The notes beneath the pieces were generated by a model, which was not told where the DNA came from, did no database searches, and saw only the letters and a program-made list of their open reading frames with translations. A stretch of DNA of 64,000 nucleotides from Citrus sinensis. Taxonomy: Eukaryota; Streptophyta; Magnoliopsida; Sapindales; Rutaceae. Below are positions 25,190-36,099 of the stretch, piece after piece. The translations under genes and the position numbers were made by a program. Within the stretch, counting starts at the first letter, position 1. Every line of letters begins with the position of its first letter. The DNA lies in the NCBI RefSeq assembly GCF_022201045.2, contig NC_068557.1, positions 29,427,501 through 29,491,500 on the forward strand. Direction: 5' to 3'.

Positions 25190-26515
25190 GATTAAGGCCC
25201 ATTTAGGATTAATTTTGGAATGTTCAAAAGGGTTAAGGGCCTGTGATTATCTTTTAGAGCCCAAAAAGTGATTTTAAAAAGGTAAAAATTAATTTTGATA
25301 TTTAGTAAATTTTTTTATAAATCATTTTGGTAAAATTATTTTATACTACAATAGATTTTAAAAAGTAGGAAATGAGTAGTTTTTTAAAATTTGATTTTAA
25401 TAATCACTTTTATATTCAGGGTCGATTTGGTAAAGTTGTATTTTTTAAAATAATTGTTGTTAGTTGTATTGTAGAAATTGTCAGTTATGAATATATCAGT
25501 TATGAATAGAACTAATTAAACATTTAGTAAATTTTATTTTTGAAAGTGTTGTGAGTTTTAAAAGCAATCGTATGTATTTAGCAAATTTTTACTATTAAAA
25601 CGCTGTAAGAATATAAATGACTAAATTTAACATAATGTTGAGTAACGTTTGTTTACAATTTATAAACATGCATATAAAATATTTTTAATTGTGTACACAT
25701 AATAATTGATTAACTAAACTAAATATTTTAGATTATTAATTTTATTATTTATTTTGTTATCTCAATATAATTGATAACAATAATAATAATCTCTTTGAAG
25801 TGAATGATTTTTTTTCTAATTAATAAGGATAATTTTAGATTTTTATAATATATATGAGGATATATGTGGAATTATATTAAGTATAAAAGTGATTATTAAA
25901 ATTAGATTTTGAAAAGCTTCCCTGCTTTTAAAAATCTATTGTGCTATGGATGATTTTACCAAAATGGATTTCTAAAAAATTTACAAAACACCAAAATTAG
26001 CTTTTAGTTTTTGTGAAATCACTTTTAAACCTCTGACAAGCAATCTCAAATGGGTCTTTAATATAATTCCATAAATATTTTCATAGATATTATAAGAAAT
26101 CAAAATTACCCTCATTAATTAGAAACTAAAATCATCAACTTTAAAAAGATTATTATTATTATTATAAATTATATTGAAATAATAAAAAAAAATAATAATA
26201 AATATTTATTTTAGTTATCAATTATTATATATACAAAATTAAAAATTTTTATATGCATGTTTATAAATATACAAATAAATTTTGTTCACTATTATGCTCA
26301 ATTTAATTATTTATATTCTTACAGCAATTTAACAATAAGATCTACTAAATATATACAATGCACTTTTAAAAATACTTTTAAAATCTACGGTACTTTTAAA
26401 AATAATTTTTACCAAATGTTTAAATGATTATCTTCACAATTGATTATTTTTATAGCACAACAAACAATAATTATTTTAAAAAAATATAATATTACCAAAC
26501 TGGTCCTAATTATTA
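25190..26515. mobile_element. Nested inverted pair of AT-rich Harbinger/Tourist-like MITEs
   Basis: The block has the order A, B, reverse-complement A, reverse-complement B. A is about 25190-25424, B 25425-25885, inverted A 25886-26062, inverted B 26063-26515. Since the solo copy at 9551-10145 reads A then inverted B, this is best explained by one copy having inserted in reverse into another. The outer ends GGCCCATTTAGG and its counterpart CCAAACTGGTCC are flanked by TAA on both sides, the 3-bp target duplication of PIF/Harbinger elements. Arms of about 460 bp remain visibly alignable. Confidence 0.7.
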
Positions 26516-26836
26516 TAGAAATACTACGCTTACGAATGTGAACTTTATTATTGTACATAATTAACACAATAAAAATGATATAAAAATCATAATTATCTAG
26601 CATGTGACATTCATTGCATATTGCCGCACTATTTGTGGGATACAAATTGCATCACAATTTTGTGAGCTGACCATTGCATATTAGGGTACAATAATTATCA
26701 GAAAGATAATAGGGTATCTGCCTATTTTCGATATCAAAACTTCATAAGTGAAGTAGAATGGTAAACTAATCTCTTTTAGAGAAATGCTGAGTTTATTTAT
26801 TATAGAAGCAGCGTTCAGGAACAGCTTCAAGTGCTC

Positions 26837-26931
26837 TGAGAGTGCGTTTGGAAGTGAGGTACTGTAACATTTAAGCTGCAGCTGCAGCTGCTGTGCCTAA
26901 CTTCCACACATCACTCGCAAACGCACTCTCA
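26837..26931. mobile_element. Very short MITE, about 95 bp
   Basis: Perfect 14-bp inverted ends: TGAGAGTGCGTTTG at 26837-26850 and CAAACGCACTCTCA at 26918-26931. The centre holds the palindromic GCTGCAGCTGCAGCTGC. Target duplication not clear. Confidence 0.6.
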
Positions 26932-27514
26932 AGGATGGATAAAGAGCAGAACTTGCTAGAAAAACAGTTAAGTACGTCGAGCCCTTGACGAAGTAAAAAA
27001 GGGAAAAAAAAACATTTATGTCTGTAACATGTCTGTCTGTTGAGAATGTGTGTTTGTTCTAGCAATGGCTAGCATTTCTCTACGGTCAGCTAGCTTCTGT
27101 GGTTTGGAGGAAAGAAAAAGAAACGACTGAGTCAACCAAACAATCGAATAAAAGCCAGTTATGACAAATGGTATTTTAGATAAAAGCTTAGTTGGTCCTG
27201 ATTCCCAAATAAGCCTAAGCCTCACATACATTCCAATCCAATCATGCACACTAAAAATAAGGGAACGTGGCCCTTACGTCCATTTGTTGGTGACACTTTT
27301 GCTTTTGTCACCTCCCCTCTCTTCCTCCCATCCTCATTACGTACTACTGGTTCCATTCATGTTGATTTTGAATGCATGAAGCATTAATTAAGCTCTTAGT
27401 TTGCATGCACGGTTTTTCACAACAGTTTTCACTTGGACTTCACCAATCTAAAAGACAAGACCCGACCCCGGCCGGCTTCCATTAATATTAATTTGCTTTT
27501 GAAAGTCATTCAAG
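26932..27514. promoter_or_regulatory. Upstream region of the syntaxin gene
   Basis: Non-coding DNA before the SYP12-type gene. No convincing TATA box found. A pyrimidine-rich CCTCCCCTCTCTTCCTCCC at 27311-27329 could lie near the transcription start. The inference is positional only. Confidence 0.35.
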
Positions 27515-28432
27515 ATGAATGATCTGTTCTCAAATTCGTTCAAAAAGTACACCGATCTGAAGACGCAGGCATATCAAGATGATATGGAGGCAGGGAGAGA
27601 GCGTGACAATCTCGATAATTTTTTTGAAGATGTTGAGAATGTGAAGGCAGAGATGAAAACTGTTGAGAAACTGTACAAGAGATTACAAGAAGCCAATGAG
27701 GAAAGCAAAATTGTTCATAATGCCAGGACAATGAAAGAGCTTCGTGCCCGAATGGACGCTGACGTTCAGCAAGTCTTGAAGCGTGTCAAGATCATTAAAG
27801 GAAAGCTTGAAGCCTTGGAACGGTCCAATGCAGCCAGCCGCAACATCCCTGGGTGCGGTCCCGGTTCATCATCTGATCGAACCAGGACCTCTGTTGTTAG
27901 CGGGTTGGGGAAAAAACTGAAGGATTTGATGGATGATTTCCAGAATTTTAGAAACAAAATGCAATATGAGTATAAGGAAACAGTGGAACGGAGATATTTT
28001 ACAGTTACAGGACAGAAAGCGGACGAAGAAACGATTGAGAATTTGATTGCTAGCGGTGAAAGTGAAAGTTTCTTGCAAAAGGCCATTCAGGAACAGGGGA
28101 GAGGTCAAATTCTTGATACCATATCAGAAATTCAAGAGAGACATGATGCTATAAAAGAGATAGAGAAGAATTTGCTGGAGCTTCATCAGGTGTTCCTGGA
28201 TATGGCTGCTCTTGTGGAAGCACAAGGCCACCAGCTTAATGACATTGAAAGTCATGTTGCACACGCAAATTCATTTGTTCGAAGGGGGACTGAGCAGCTT
28301 CAAGAGGCCAGGGAATTACAGAAAGGCTCGAGAAAATGGACATGCTATGCTATCATTGCGGTTATTATCCTCATTATTGTTATCCTGTTGCCATTCTTTC
28401 CACATATTATGATGATCATCAGGGAGTATTAG
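27515..28432 (+). CDS. SYP124: Plasma-membrane Qa-SNARE syntaxin, SYP123/124/125 class, intronless
   Basis: Drives fusion of secretory vesicles with the plasma membrane; the SYP123/124/125 group works in tip-growing root hairs and pollen tubes (family knowledge). The 305-aa frame is uninterrupted. The N-terminus [16 protein letters not shown] is the SYP12 signature; the KKYTDLK form is that of SYP123/124/125 rather than SYP121. Helical Habc region about 35-160, containing [15 protein letters not shown]. The SNARE motif runs from about 205 to 265 and includes the zero-layer glutamine segment [14 protein letters not shown]-terminal membrane anchor spans about 276-299 ([16 protein letters not shown]), followed by a short tail. 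No intron signals within the frame. The choice among SYP123, 124 and 125 is uncertain. Confidence 0.93.
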   Translation: MNDLFSNSFKKYTDLKTQAYQDDMEAGRERDNLDNFFEDVENVKAEMKTVEKLYKRLQEANEESKIVHNARTMKELRARMDADVQQVLKRVKIIKGKLEALERSNAASRNIPGCGPGSSSDRTRTSVVSGLGKKLKDLMDDFQNFRNKMQYEYKETVERRYFTVTGQKADEETIENLIASGESESFLQKAIQEQGRGQILDTISEIQERHDAIKEIEKNLLELHQVFLDMAALVEAQGHQLNDIESHVAHANSFVRRGTEQLQEARELQKGSRKWTCYAIIAVIILIIVILLPFFPHIMMIIREY

Positions 28433-30755
28433 GAGTAGTAGTAATAATACTAATAATGGGGATAATTCTTTATTCAGAACTTGCAAAACAAGGATTCTGA
28501 TGATTTCCATTCGAACAAACATTTTAATCTCAAGTAATATGGAGAAGTTATATTTCCTTTCTGAAGGAAGCATGCATCTCCAATGGGAGTATGGGAAGTT
28601 CCTGCACATTTTTGAAATCCTATTGTGTAATTTCTTGTTTGCGCCAGAAAAGAGGGATCCAAGCGGCGTGGCGTCATGTAAATGCTCTATTGAAAAAGAA
28701 TAGGAATTAAAAAGGAAAAAGCCGCTTTTTGGTTGGATTAAACAACAGCTCCATGGAACAGAGAAGAAATCAAGGCAATGAACATTACTGTAAAATTAGC
28801 TTGAAACCAATTTGATGAATGCATTTCCGCATTTCAACCTATTTTTTACCCTCCTTTTAGCATTGTTGCATTGCAAAGCCAACAAACCTGGAATTCTTCT
28901 TTTTGAATCATATCGTGTGAATTTGAGTTTCTTGTCACAACAATCTTCTGATCTTGAATTCTCATGTTCCGCGGTCAACATTAAGTACAAGGAAAATACT
29001 GGCGGATGACCTTAATGTGGTTCACATTACAACAGTGCAAGTGATATTGAGAATATATGTAAGTATCTAACCTCAACCATAGACAATTTTTCTCCAAATT
29101 TCAATGATACTACTTTTGCAAGCACAGTCCAAACTGAGAAATTAACTAGTCGCACATATGCTTTCCAGAGGATTCTTGAAGAACAATTCTCATTTCCTTA
29201 CTTAATAAAGGCAGATGATCCACCCGCCACCATATTGATCATCTACAAACTATTCTTCTAATGTGGGTTAAGATAATTTTACTATTTGAAATGAGTGTTT
29301 TTTATACCAATTAAAAGTTTATATAGCTAATATAAAATTGTCTTCCAGAGGTATACCAACAAGGAAAAGCAATATGTGTGTCAATTTATAATTCTAAGAT
29401 ATCAAGTGTTTTAATTCAAAAAAGAATAGGCAAAAATTCAAGTAGTAGAAAAAATTGAAAATGCTGCACTAAGCATTTCCGGTTCTACTAGAGTGCAGCC
29501 TGGCACCCACAGTTTCACAACACATAAATTCCCTATTTACTTCTTATCCACCAAAACCACACATATCATAGTCTGGGGGTGGTGGCGAGGCTTCAGGTGA
29601 GTCCAGTTGATTGAGAGATTAAAAGAAATAAGAAGAAATAAAAAGTAATAAAAGTAAGGTATTAACCAAGAGAGTACAATTACAATACAATCTCGGAAAG
29701 CAATCCTAATAAGGCAAAATGACACCATTAGAAGAAGTTTTATAACACCCTCTTACCTAGTTTTCTTGTATCCAAGATCCCAGGAACAAAATGAAAAATG
29801 AAAAGAAACACAAAAATAGAGTGAGTTCCGTTTTTGAAAGACACTACATCTTTTTCTAACACTTAAATCTCAATTCCTTGAACTAAATCACTGAACTCAA
29901 ATTAATATTAGCTTCACAAATTGAAGCCATATGCCCTACATGTCCATCAACACATAGATGCTGATATCTAATCAGCCTCTTTAGAAATCAGTGAATATTT
30001 TGCAAATGATAGCTTTGACAAGGTCAAATTTCTTTTAGGAATTAAGCTTATTTTGGGGAGGAAAATCTCCTGGATAGATTTCACAGGTTTCAAGACCATC
30101 AGCAATCAACTGAACTATAAAACAAAAAAAAAGTAAATAACGACTTGCAGTTGTGATTCATGCCTTTGTACAGATTTTTCACAATGCTCAAAAAAAATCG
30201 ATGACAGTGTCAGTATTAGATGAAATAACAGTAAAAAGTATTCATCCATGTTAATAATAAACCATACAAAAGACCTATTTAGAATTGAGGTTGGACAACT
30301 GTAATTTAAAAGCTATAGCACTAAAATGTTTGGTAAACACTAACTAACTGGTGTAGCTTGGAAGCTAAGTTGATTTGATTTTACACTTTTATAATAAAAA
30401 ATGCATTATATCTTTACTAAATTTGTTAAAATTATTATTTAAAAATTGTATTTGCTACATAATATTAACATTTATTTCATGGTTATAACTTTTTTCCCAC
30501 AACAACTGCAGCTTGAAAGTTAGAGCACCTCGATCGGTCATAATAATCTCTTTCGAGATCAGCACAAACAATCAATTTTTCAGTACAATAATGCAGTCAT
30601 ATCCCCAAATTTATAAGCAATTACAAAATTAATAAGAATCCTTCCAAGTTATCACTCATCAATGAGGTTCAAACAACAAACTATCTTATATATGAAATCA
30701 ACAAAACAAAACAACTATGCTTGATAATCTTTACAAGCTTACCTAGATCATCAAT
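28433..30755. other. Intergenic between syntaxin and VPS28
   Basis: Holds the two convergent 3' flanks. Includes an AT-rich MITE near 30283-30535. Short reading frames, including one at 28812-29009 with a hydrophobic start, show no recognisable family. Confidence 0.5.
30283..30535. mobile_element. AT-rich MITE (GTTTGG-end family)
   Basis: Related to 7122-7370, 40768-41030 and 60601-60844. It begins GACCTATTTAGAATTGAGG and ends with GCTTGAAAGTTAGAGCACC, diverged inverted ends. No coding capacity. Confidence 0.5.
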
Positions 30756-31385
30756 TTAAGTACCAGCATTAGGAAGAGCTGCCATGAATGAGTTGTATGA
30801 GGATTCAAGGTCAAAGTGAAGTTGCCGGGACTGCTGCTCGGTCAACTCATCTGCAGCACCCATCTTTGACAACCTTGAAATCCAGTCCTTCATTTTTGTT
30901 TTCCCCTCAAAATCCGGTGGCAGAATAGTCAGCTTATTGAGTGAACCCAGCAAATCTGATAACAGCGGATGCACCTGATCAACTGCCACCATATTCAATT
31001 TTAAAGAGTCCATGGCAGTAATAAAGTTCTGGACACACTCTGCCACAATGGCAGCAGAGGTGGTGGTTGAGGCAACTGCAGCCGCTCTATGCTCCACCGT
31101 AGCAGGCACCCCAGAGGTGACCAAGCGATTCAGAGCAGCCGGACAGTCCATTTTATATGTATCAGCAAACCGTTCAATGCTCGGAACAATATCTTTCAAG
31201 GTCGAAGATAAGGTTTTAAAATGGGCAATGAGCTTTTGACATTCTGTTTCATACTCAGAGGAACTAATAATATCACGAACATATGCTTTTTCAAGCTTTT
31301 CTGTGGCTTTTATTATAGCATAAAGCTCAGCAAAGTTTTCATACATTTCTCTCTCGCGCTTGTCGTTCCATAGCTTGACCTCCAT
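30756..31385 (-). CDS. VPS28: VPS28, ESCRT-I subunit
   Basis: Subunit of ESCRT-I, which sorts ubiquitinated membrane proteins into multivesicular bodies on endosomes. The frame gives 209 aa, the usual plant VPS28 length. The N-terminal core (about 1-100) starts MEVKLWNDKREREMYENFAE and includes KLEKAYVRDIISSSEYE and CPAALNRLV. The C-terminal four-helix domain (about 115-209) includes VAECVQNFITAMDSLKLNM, HPLLSDLLGSLNKL and MKDWISRLSKM. The coding sequence is a single exon. The leader appears spliced: a strong donor, CTTGTAAGTC, reads on the minus strand around 31977-31986, so a 5' UTR exon probably lies at about 31985-32110 with a 0.6-kb intron before the ATG at 31385. Convergent with the syntaxin gene. 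Confidence 0.95.
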   Translation of the reverse strand: MEVKLWNDKREREMYENFAELYAIIKATEKLEKAYVRDIISSSEYETECQKLIAHFKTLSSTLKDIVPSIERFADTYKMDCPAALNRLVTSGVPATVEHRAAAVASTTTSAAIVAECVQNFITAMDSLKLNMVAVDQVHPLLSDLLGSLNKLTILPPDFEGKTKMKDWISRLSKMGAADELTEQQSRQLHFDLESSYNSFMAALPNAGT

Positions 31386-32110
31386 TGGGGTATTTAGATG
31401 TATTAATCTATTTATAAGTATATACTGTTTGAGGGGTTGGATAAATTTTGGGTTTTTTTTTTAATTTTTTTTCTTTTTTAAGCAATAGTGGAGGATTGGA
31501 GAAGAGAACGGGACACGCGCAAAGAGAACTAATCTTCTTCACTGCAAGAAAAAATGCAACAGAATAAAGGCAAGAAAATGAGATAAAATCAATCAAATCC
31601 ACTTAATCTTCTCAATATACAAAAAATTATACGGAGTATTCTAGGATAACAAATGCATAAATTCAATTAAACACAATAAAAGTAATTTTTAGATTACAGC
31701 CAGAAATTAAAATGCAAATATATTACGATAGATAATAAGCAAAGACAAAAACGTAGCAGATGCTTCTGTTAAATTGCGGTACATGAAAAGATAAAATGAC
31801 GAGACTAACAAAGAAACAGGTCATAAAAATACATAAAACTAAAAGTAAAGTAACCCAGAATTACAAATCAAAATATCAAATGCAGCGACTAATCTTTCAC
31901 CTCAGATCATGGCTAAATCGATGAAAAGAAAAGGCCCCAGAGAGGAAAGGAGAGAAGAAAGACTTGAAAGAAAGAAAAGACTTACAAGAGTAGTTGAAAC
32001 GCGGCTTTGATTGTCGTGAACCTTTCTGCTTTGCAGGGGGTAGAGAGAGGGATACAGAGAGAGATGATATGATGAAGGGAACAGAGGGTTGCGTGTGGGC
32101 TCGAGTTGAT

Positions 32111-33026
32111 TATTATTGCTTACGGCATCTACGTGTAGCAGTTGGGATGATCAGTCATTCTGTACGAAAATCTGTTCTGTTTTTTTCGCTGGGTGAGGGT
32201 GCATCGTACTTCATGGTTTTGTTCGATGATTGGAATTAATTTGGTTGCGGACTTTTGATCATTGGGCTCATTTGAGGCCAATGGAGGGAGTAAATGGGCT
32301 TAAGAGATTGCCGTTAGTGCTGCATCTCTCTTATTTCCACTGATAACACCCCACATTAATGGGCGAAATAAGTCCATTTGTTCCATTACATGGAAAGTTC
32401 AAACAAAAACGGGTCGGTTTGATTCCCTAACTGCGCTCCACGGGCTGCAGTGTTACTCGTCTCTTTATTGTAGTTGCCAGGTGTACCGCACCCTCGTTGT
32501 ACCGGTAAGGAGAAAACCAGTCGTCCATGTCTTTTGTTCTAAATTTTTTTTTTTTCTCTCTTGATATAAGATTGATCATTTTTAAATAAACTTGATGTTT
32601 CGAAATTTACCATAATCCTAGCAGCATAATTCACCTTGTCTCCTAATAATATAACCGGGTAGTTTTCATACAATTTTTAAAAATAGTAAGAAGTTAAAAA
32701 ATAAATTTATACTTTATCAATCCTCCAATACATATTTTCTTTAATAACATATGTGTTTGACCTAAATTATATGCATTTCGCTAATGAACCTTTATTTGGT
32801 AGTGTATAAATCATTCATTATTTGACAAAAGTTCATTTTATAGTATAACTACTTCTTTCTTTTATTTTTTCTCTTCTTCGGTCAATAAGTGGGGCCTCAC
32901 AATTACTAGGCAATATGTTTTCTTCGTATGCCTTTCTTTGTTTATGGTTCGATATTCTAGTGTCTTAGGCGTAGAGGAACCACACCAATCCATCTTGAAC
33001 TAATTTTTTTTTTAATTGGTAGTATA
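32111..33026. other. VPS28 upstream region and intergenic DNA
   Basis: Contains the presumed minus-strand promoter of VPS28, then AT-rich DNA leading to the copia remnant. No gene seen. Confidence 0.4.
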
Positions 33027-33481
33027 TGTGAAACGTGCAGAAACAAAACATGAGAAGCTTAATAAGTCTTTAAGTAGCTAATATAATGTCAGCTAATGAT
33101 GTCGCAAGTCAATTATCCACTTCAGTTTAATGTATAAATGAATCAGTAGTTACTTGTTACATGTAGATATTTCCATAAATTTATACAGCTATTACAAATA
33201 CAAAGTGCAACCATTTTCTTAAGTGAGTGTGATATTAATAACAAATTAGTTTCCAGATTGTTCTTTTAACTTTCTCTCGTATTTCCTATTACTTGCATTG
33301 TTACCAAACACTATATACACTTTTGTAAAATGATATAAGAGTTGATGGTTAACTCAAATGAAAAATCACACTTATATGACTTTGTCGCTCCTGTGAAATT
33401 AGATTAAAATAACTCTATGGTGTGGATAAGTCAAGTTCTTGCTTCAGTCAAAGGTAATAGGCTGGAAGGTTTCGTCACTGG

Positions 33482-33917
33482 CATAGGCGGACCCAATTAA
33501 GGCCCAGGAGGGGCTTCAGCCCTCCCTGGGCCATTAAGTTTTCTTTTTAAATGTATCCCAAGCCCCTTATGAATAAGTTAGATAAAACAATTTAGACACA
33601 TTTTTCATATATTAAAAGACTTGTAGTTCAATGGTAAGAATGTTATTTAATGGTTTCAAAACCTTGGTTCAAATCCCATTAGTCACATTGTTTTATTTTT
33701 TTAAATATTTTGTGGAAACTACTTCGAAAAATGATATTTTCACACATTTTAAAAAAATAATTTATTACTATTATTATTTAGAATTTAAAAAAAAAGTAAT
33801 AAAATTAGAGTTTATAAGACTTAAAATGTATTCAAGTGAATATTAAAAAAAATCTAAGTTAAATAAATTTTTTTAAACTAAGCCCCCCACTCATTTTAGT
33901 TTCTGGGTCCGCCACTG
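33482..33917. mobile_element. Non-autonomous hAT-like element, 436 bp, with tRNA-like segment
   Basis: Flanked by a perfect 8-bp duplication, GTCACTGG, at 33474-33481 and 33918-33925. Ends are CATAGGCGGACCCA and, reversed, CAGTGGCGGACCCA. Inside at about 33618-33687 is a tRNA-like stretch with an A-box-like TAGTTCAATGG and a B-box-like GGTTCAAATCC. Inserted into the copia remnant, so younger than it. No transposase frame. Confidence 0.85.
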
Positions 33918-35033
33918 GTCACTGGTATTAATTAGTATCTAGATCAATACTTTTTTTACTATCTAGGTAATAGGCTGGAATGTTTGGATAGTATCTAGCT
34001 AATTTACTATCCAAACATGATGAGAAAACATGCAGTCCAATTCTACCTTTAGTGGAAGCTTCTTGTTACCTCACCGATGATTCAAGAATAGTCATTTATA
34101 ATGTTTTACAATACAAAAGAATCATTGGAGCTTTACAATATGTGACTTTAACAAGACTAGAAATTGTCTTTTCAGTGAATAAATTAAGTCAATTCTTGTT
34201 AACTCCATTAGATGAACTTTAGCAAGCCTATAAGAGGTTACTAAGGTATATCAAAGAGACAATTCATTATGGTCTTTAATTTTACTATTATGGCAATATG
34301 CGAGATAATTGTTTCAATAACTTTTGATTGGGCACGTTATAGAGATGATAGGAAGCCAGTGGTTGGATATGCATAATATCTTAGCCCAATTTTAGTCTAT
34401 TAGTTTTCAAAGAAACAACATATTGTCTCAAGATCAAGCACATAGTCAAAATGTAGAGTATTGGCCTTACCTACAATTGAAGTATTGTTAATTCGAGCCT
34501 TACTATCAAATTTGAAGATTCATACTGCTGTACCAGTCATGTGGTGCGACAACCAAAGAGTTATTGCTTTGGCCGCCAATCCAGCGTATTATGCTAAAAC
34601 CAAAATACACTGACCTTGATATACACATCTTCGAAAGAATGTGCAAAATAATCAAATGGCAGTTTATTTTGTTCCCTACGAAGACAAAATTGCTGACGTG
34701 CTTACTAAAGGTTCGACCTATGGCCAGTTTCATTCTTTTAGAAACAAGTTAAATGTTCTTCCTAGACTATATAGCTTGCGGGTGGATGTTAACAGAGCAT
34801 GCCAAAAGCAGAACATAAGAAGCTTAATGAGTCTTCGAATAGCTAATACAGTCCCAGCTAATGAGGTGGTGCAAGGCCGTTATCCACTTCAGCTTAGTGT
34901 ATAAAAAAATCAATAGTTACTTGCTGTGTGTGGATATATCCAGTAGTTTAGTTTTTTTTTTTTTTTTTTTTTAAGAACTAATGAGATGCTATAAATGCAA
35001 AGTGCAATAATTTTCTTAATGTCTGTGATATTA

Positions 35034-35167
35034 GGAGAAAACTATGGTGCAACGGTGATACGGTAGTTGCACCCAGCCGTTGGATCCCACTGGATCCATT
35101 CATCCAAGTGGATCCAACGGCTGGATGCAACGGTGATACCGTATCACCGTTGCACCGTAGCCGGACC
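35034..35167. mobile_element. Foldback Mutator-like MITE in the right copia LTR, 134 bp
   Basis: Almost entirely inverted repeat: GGTGCAACGGTGATACGGTA at 35046 is matched in reverse near 35138-35157, and CAGCCGTTGGATCC by GGATCCAACGGCTG. One arm has about six extra bases. It is flanked by the 10-bp duplication TGTGATATTA at 35024-35033 and 35168-35177. The other LTR carries the unoccupied site at about 33228-33237. Confidence 0.87.
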
Positions 35168-35280
35168 TGTGATATTAATAACAAATTAATTTATTTTAAA
35201 TAACAAAACTTTCTTTTATATATTTTTATTACTTGTTTTGTTATCAAACATCTACACACACTCTTCTAAAATAAATCACC

Positions 35281-36099
35281 AAATTTATTTTAAAATCATG
35301 TAATTTTTCTTTTTCTTCAAGATGCACTGTAGCAACACAAAAAAAGTTTTTAACAAAACGTCATTTTATAGTGTCAAAAATTATTTTCGGTTTCAAGTTT
35401 CAACGTATATTGTCTGAAATTATTAAGTACTGAATTTTCAGTGGACTGACCGTTATTAAGAATCAAAATCACTAGACATGGAATAGTTGACGCCGTTTTT
35501 CAAATAAATAAAAATAATTAAGGGATGGCAAACTAAAATGCGGATCCGGATCGGATCCGGAATGTGCCAATTCCGTCCGAATTTTACGTCCCACATTTTT
35601 TTTTTAAATTGAGATGCGGGTTAGGATCAGGATTTGCTTAAAAAAAAAAAAGAAAATGGAAAATCGAAATCAAACGAAAGCGTAGCAGAGCAGATACCAA
35701 ACCCCAAAACCAAAATTACCAAAACACAAAACCCTAACCATAAAAAACGCTGCCACAGTTTGTTCCACAGCAAATCCCACCGGCGCAACATCGTTTCCGG
35801 ACGTTTTATTGAAGTGGCTACATCGCCACCGTTCCTGCTGCTGCGTGAATCGACCCCTACTGCTGCTTGCTTGCACGCCGCCGGTCATTGCCGCTGCTCG
35901 CTCCATACGGCACCCTTTATTGAATCAAGTTTCTTGGAACTGGAAATTGCAGCCTTTAGTGTATAAAAATTATACTTTGTTGGTAAGCAGTCTGCAAGCC
36001 TTGTTTCAGTGTCTTAAAATTTGGATTAAAATTTGGGATCCACTCCAGTATCTAGTTTTCTAGAAGTCGGGCAACTATTCATTCTGTTCGCTTATACTA
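35281..36099. promoter_or_regulatory. Upstream region and probable 5' leader of SYF1
   Basis: Between the copia remnant and the SYF1 ATG. Contains short palindromic GGATCCGGATCGGATCC near 35543, an A run at 35640-35651, then a CT/GCC-richer stretch (35750-35900) that is probably transcribed leader. The open frames there lack homology. No sure TATA box. Confidence 0.4.

Larger units (their letters stand above)
33027..35280 (+). mobile_element. Decayed Ty1/copia retrotransposon with two LTR-like ends
   Basis: Left (about 33027-33345) and right (about 34787-35280) ends are direct repeats: both contain AGAAGCTTAAT, the ATCCACTTCAG segment, AAATGCAAAGTGCAA or ACAAAGTGCAA, GTGATATTAATAACAAATTA, and a matching AT-rich tail. 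The remaining interior encodes broken reverse-transcriptase and RNase H parts on the plus strand (RIIGALQYVTLTR, then VPVMWCDN and ALAANPAYYAKTK, then AVYFVPYEDKIADVLTKG). Stops and losses break the frame, and gag, integrase and most of pol are absent. A hAT-like element and a foldback MITE inserted later. Confidence 0.85.

Noticed and set aside
25160..25200. Possible tRNA gene or SINE head around a GGATTCGAACC phrase
   Set aside because: The B-box-like core stands alone; no A box at proper spacing and no cloverleaf fold by eye.
27766..28108. Minus-strand frames inside the syntaxin gene
   Set aside because: Antisense shadows of a well-supported coding sequence.
28812..29009. 65-codon frame with hydrophobic N-terminus downstream of the syntaxin gene
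   Set aside because: Looks secretory at the start, but no family match, no supporting gene structure, and no intron signals to extend it.
35540..35560. Repeated GGATCCGGATCGGATCC motif upstream of SYF1
   Set aside because: Too short to call an element, and no flanking duplication seen.
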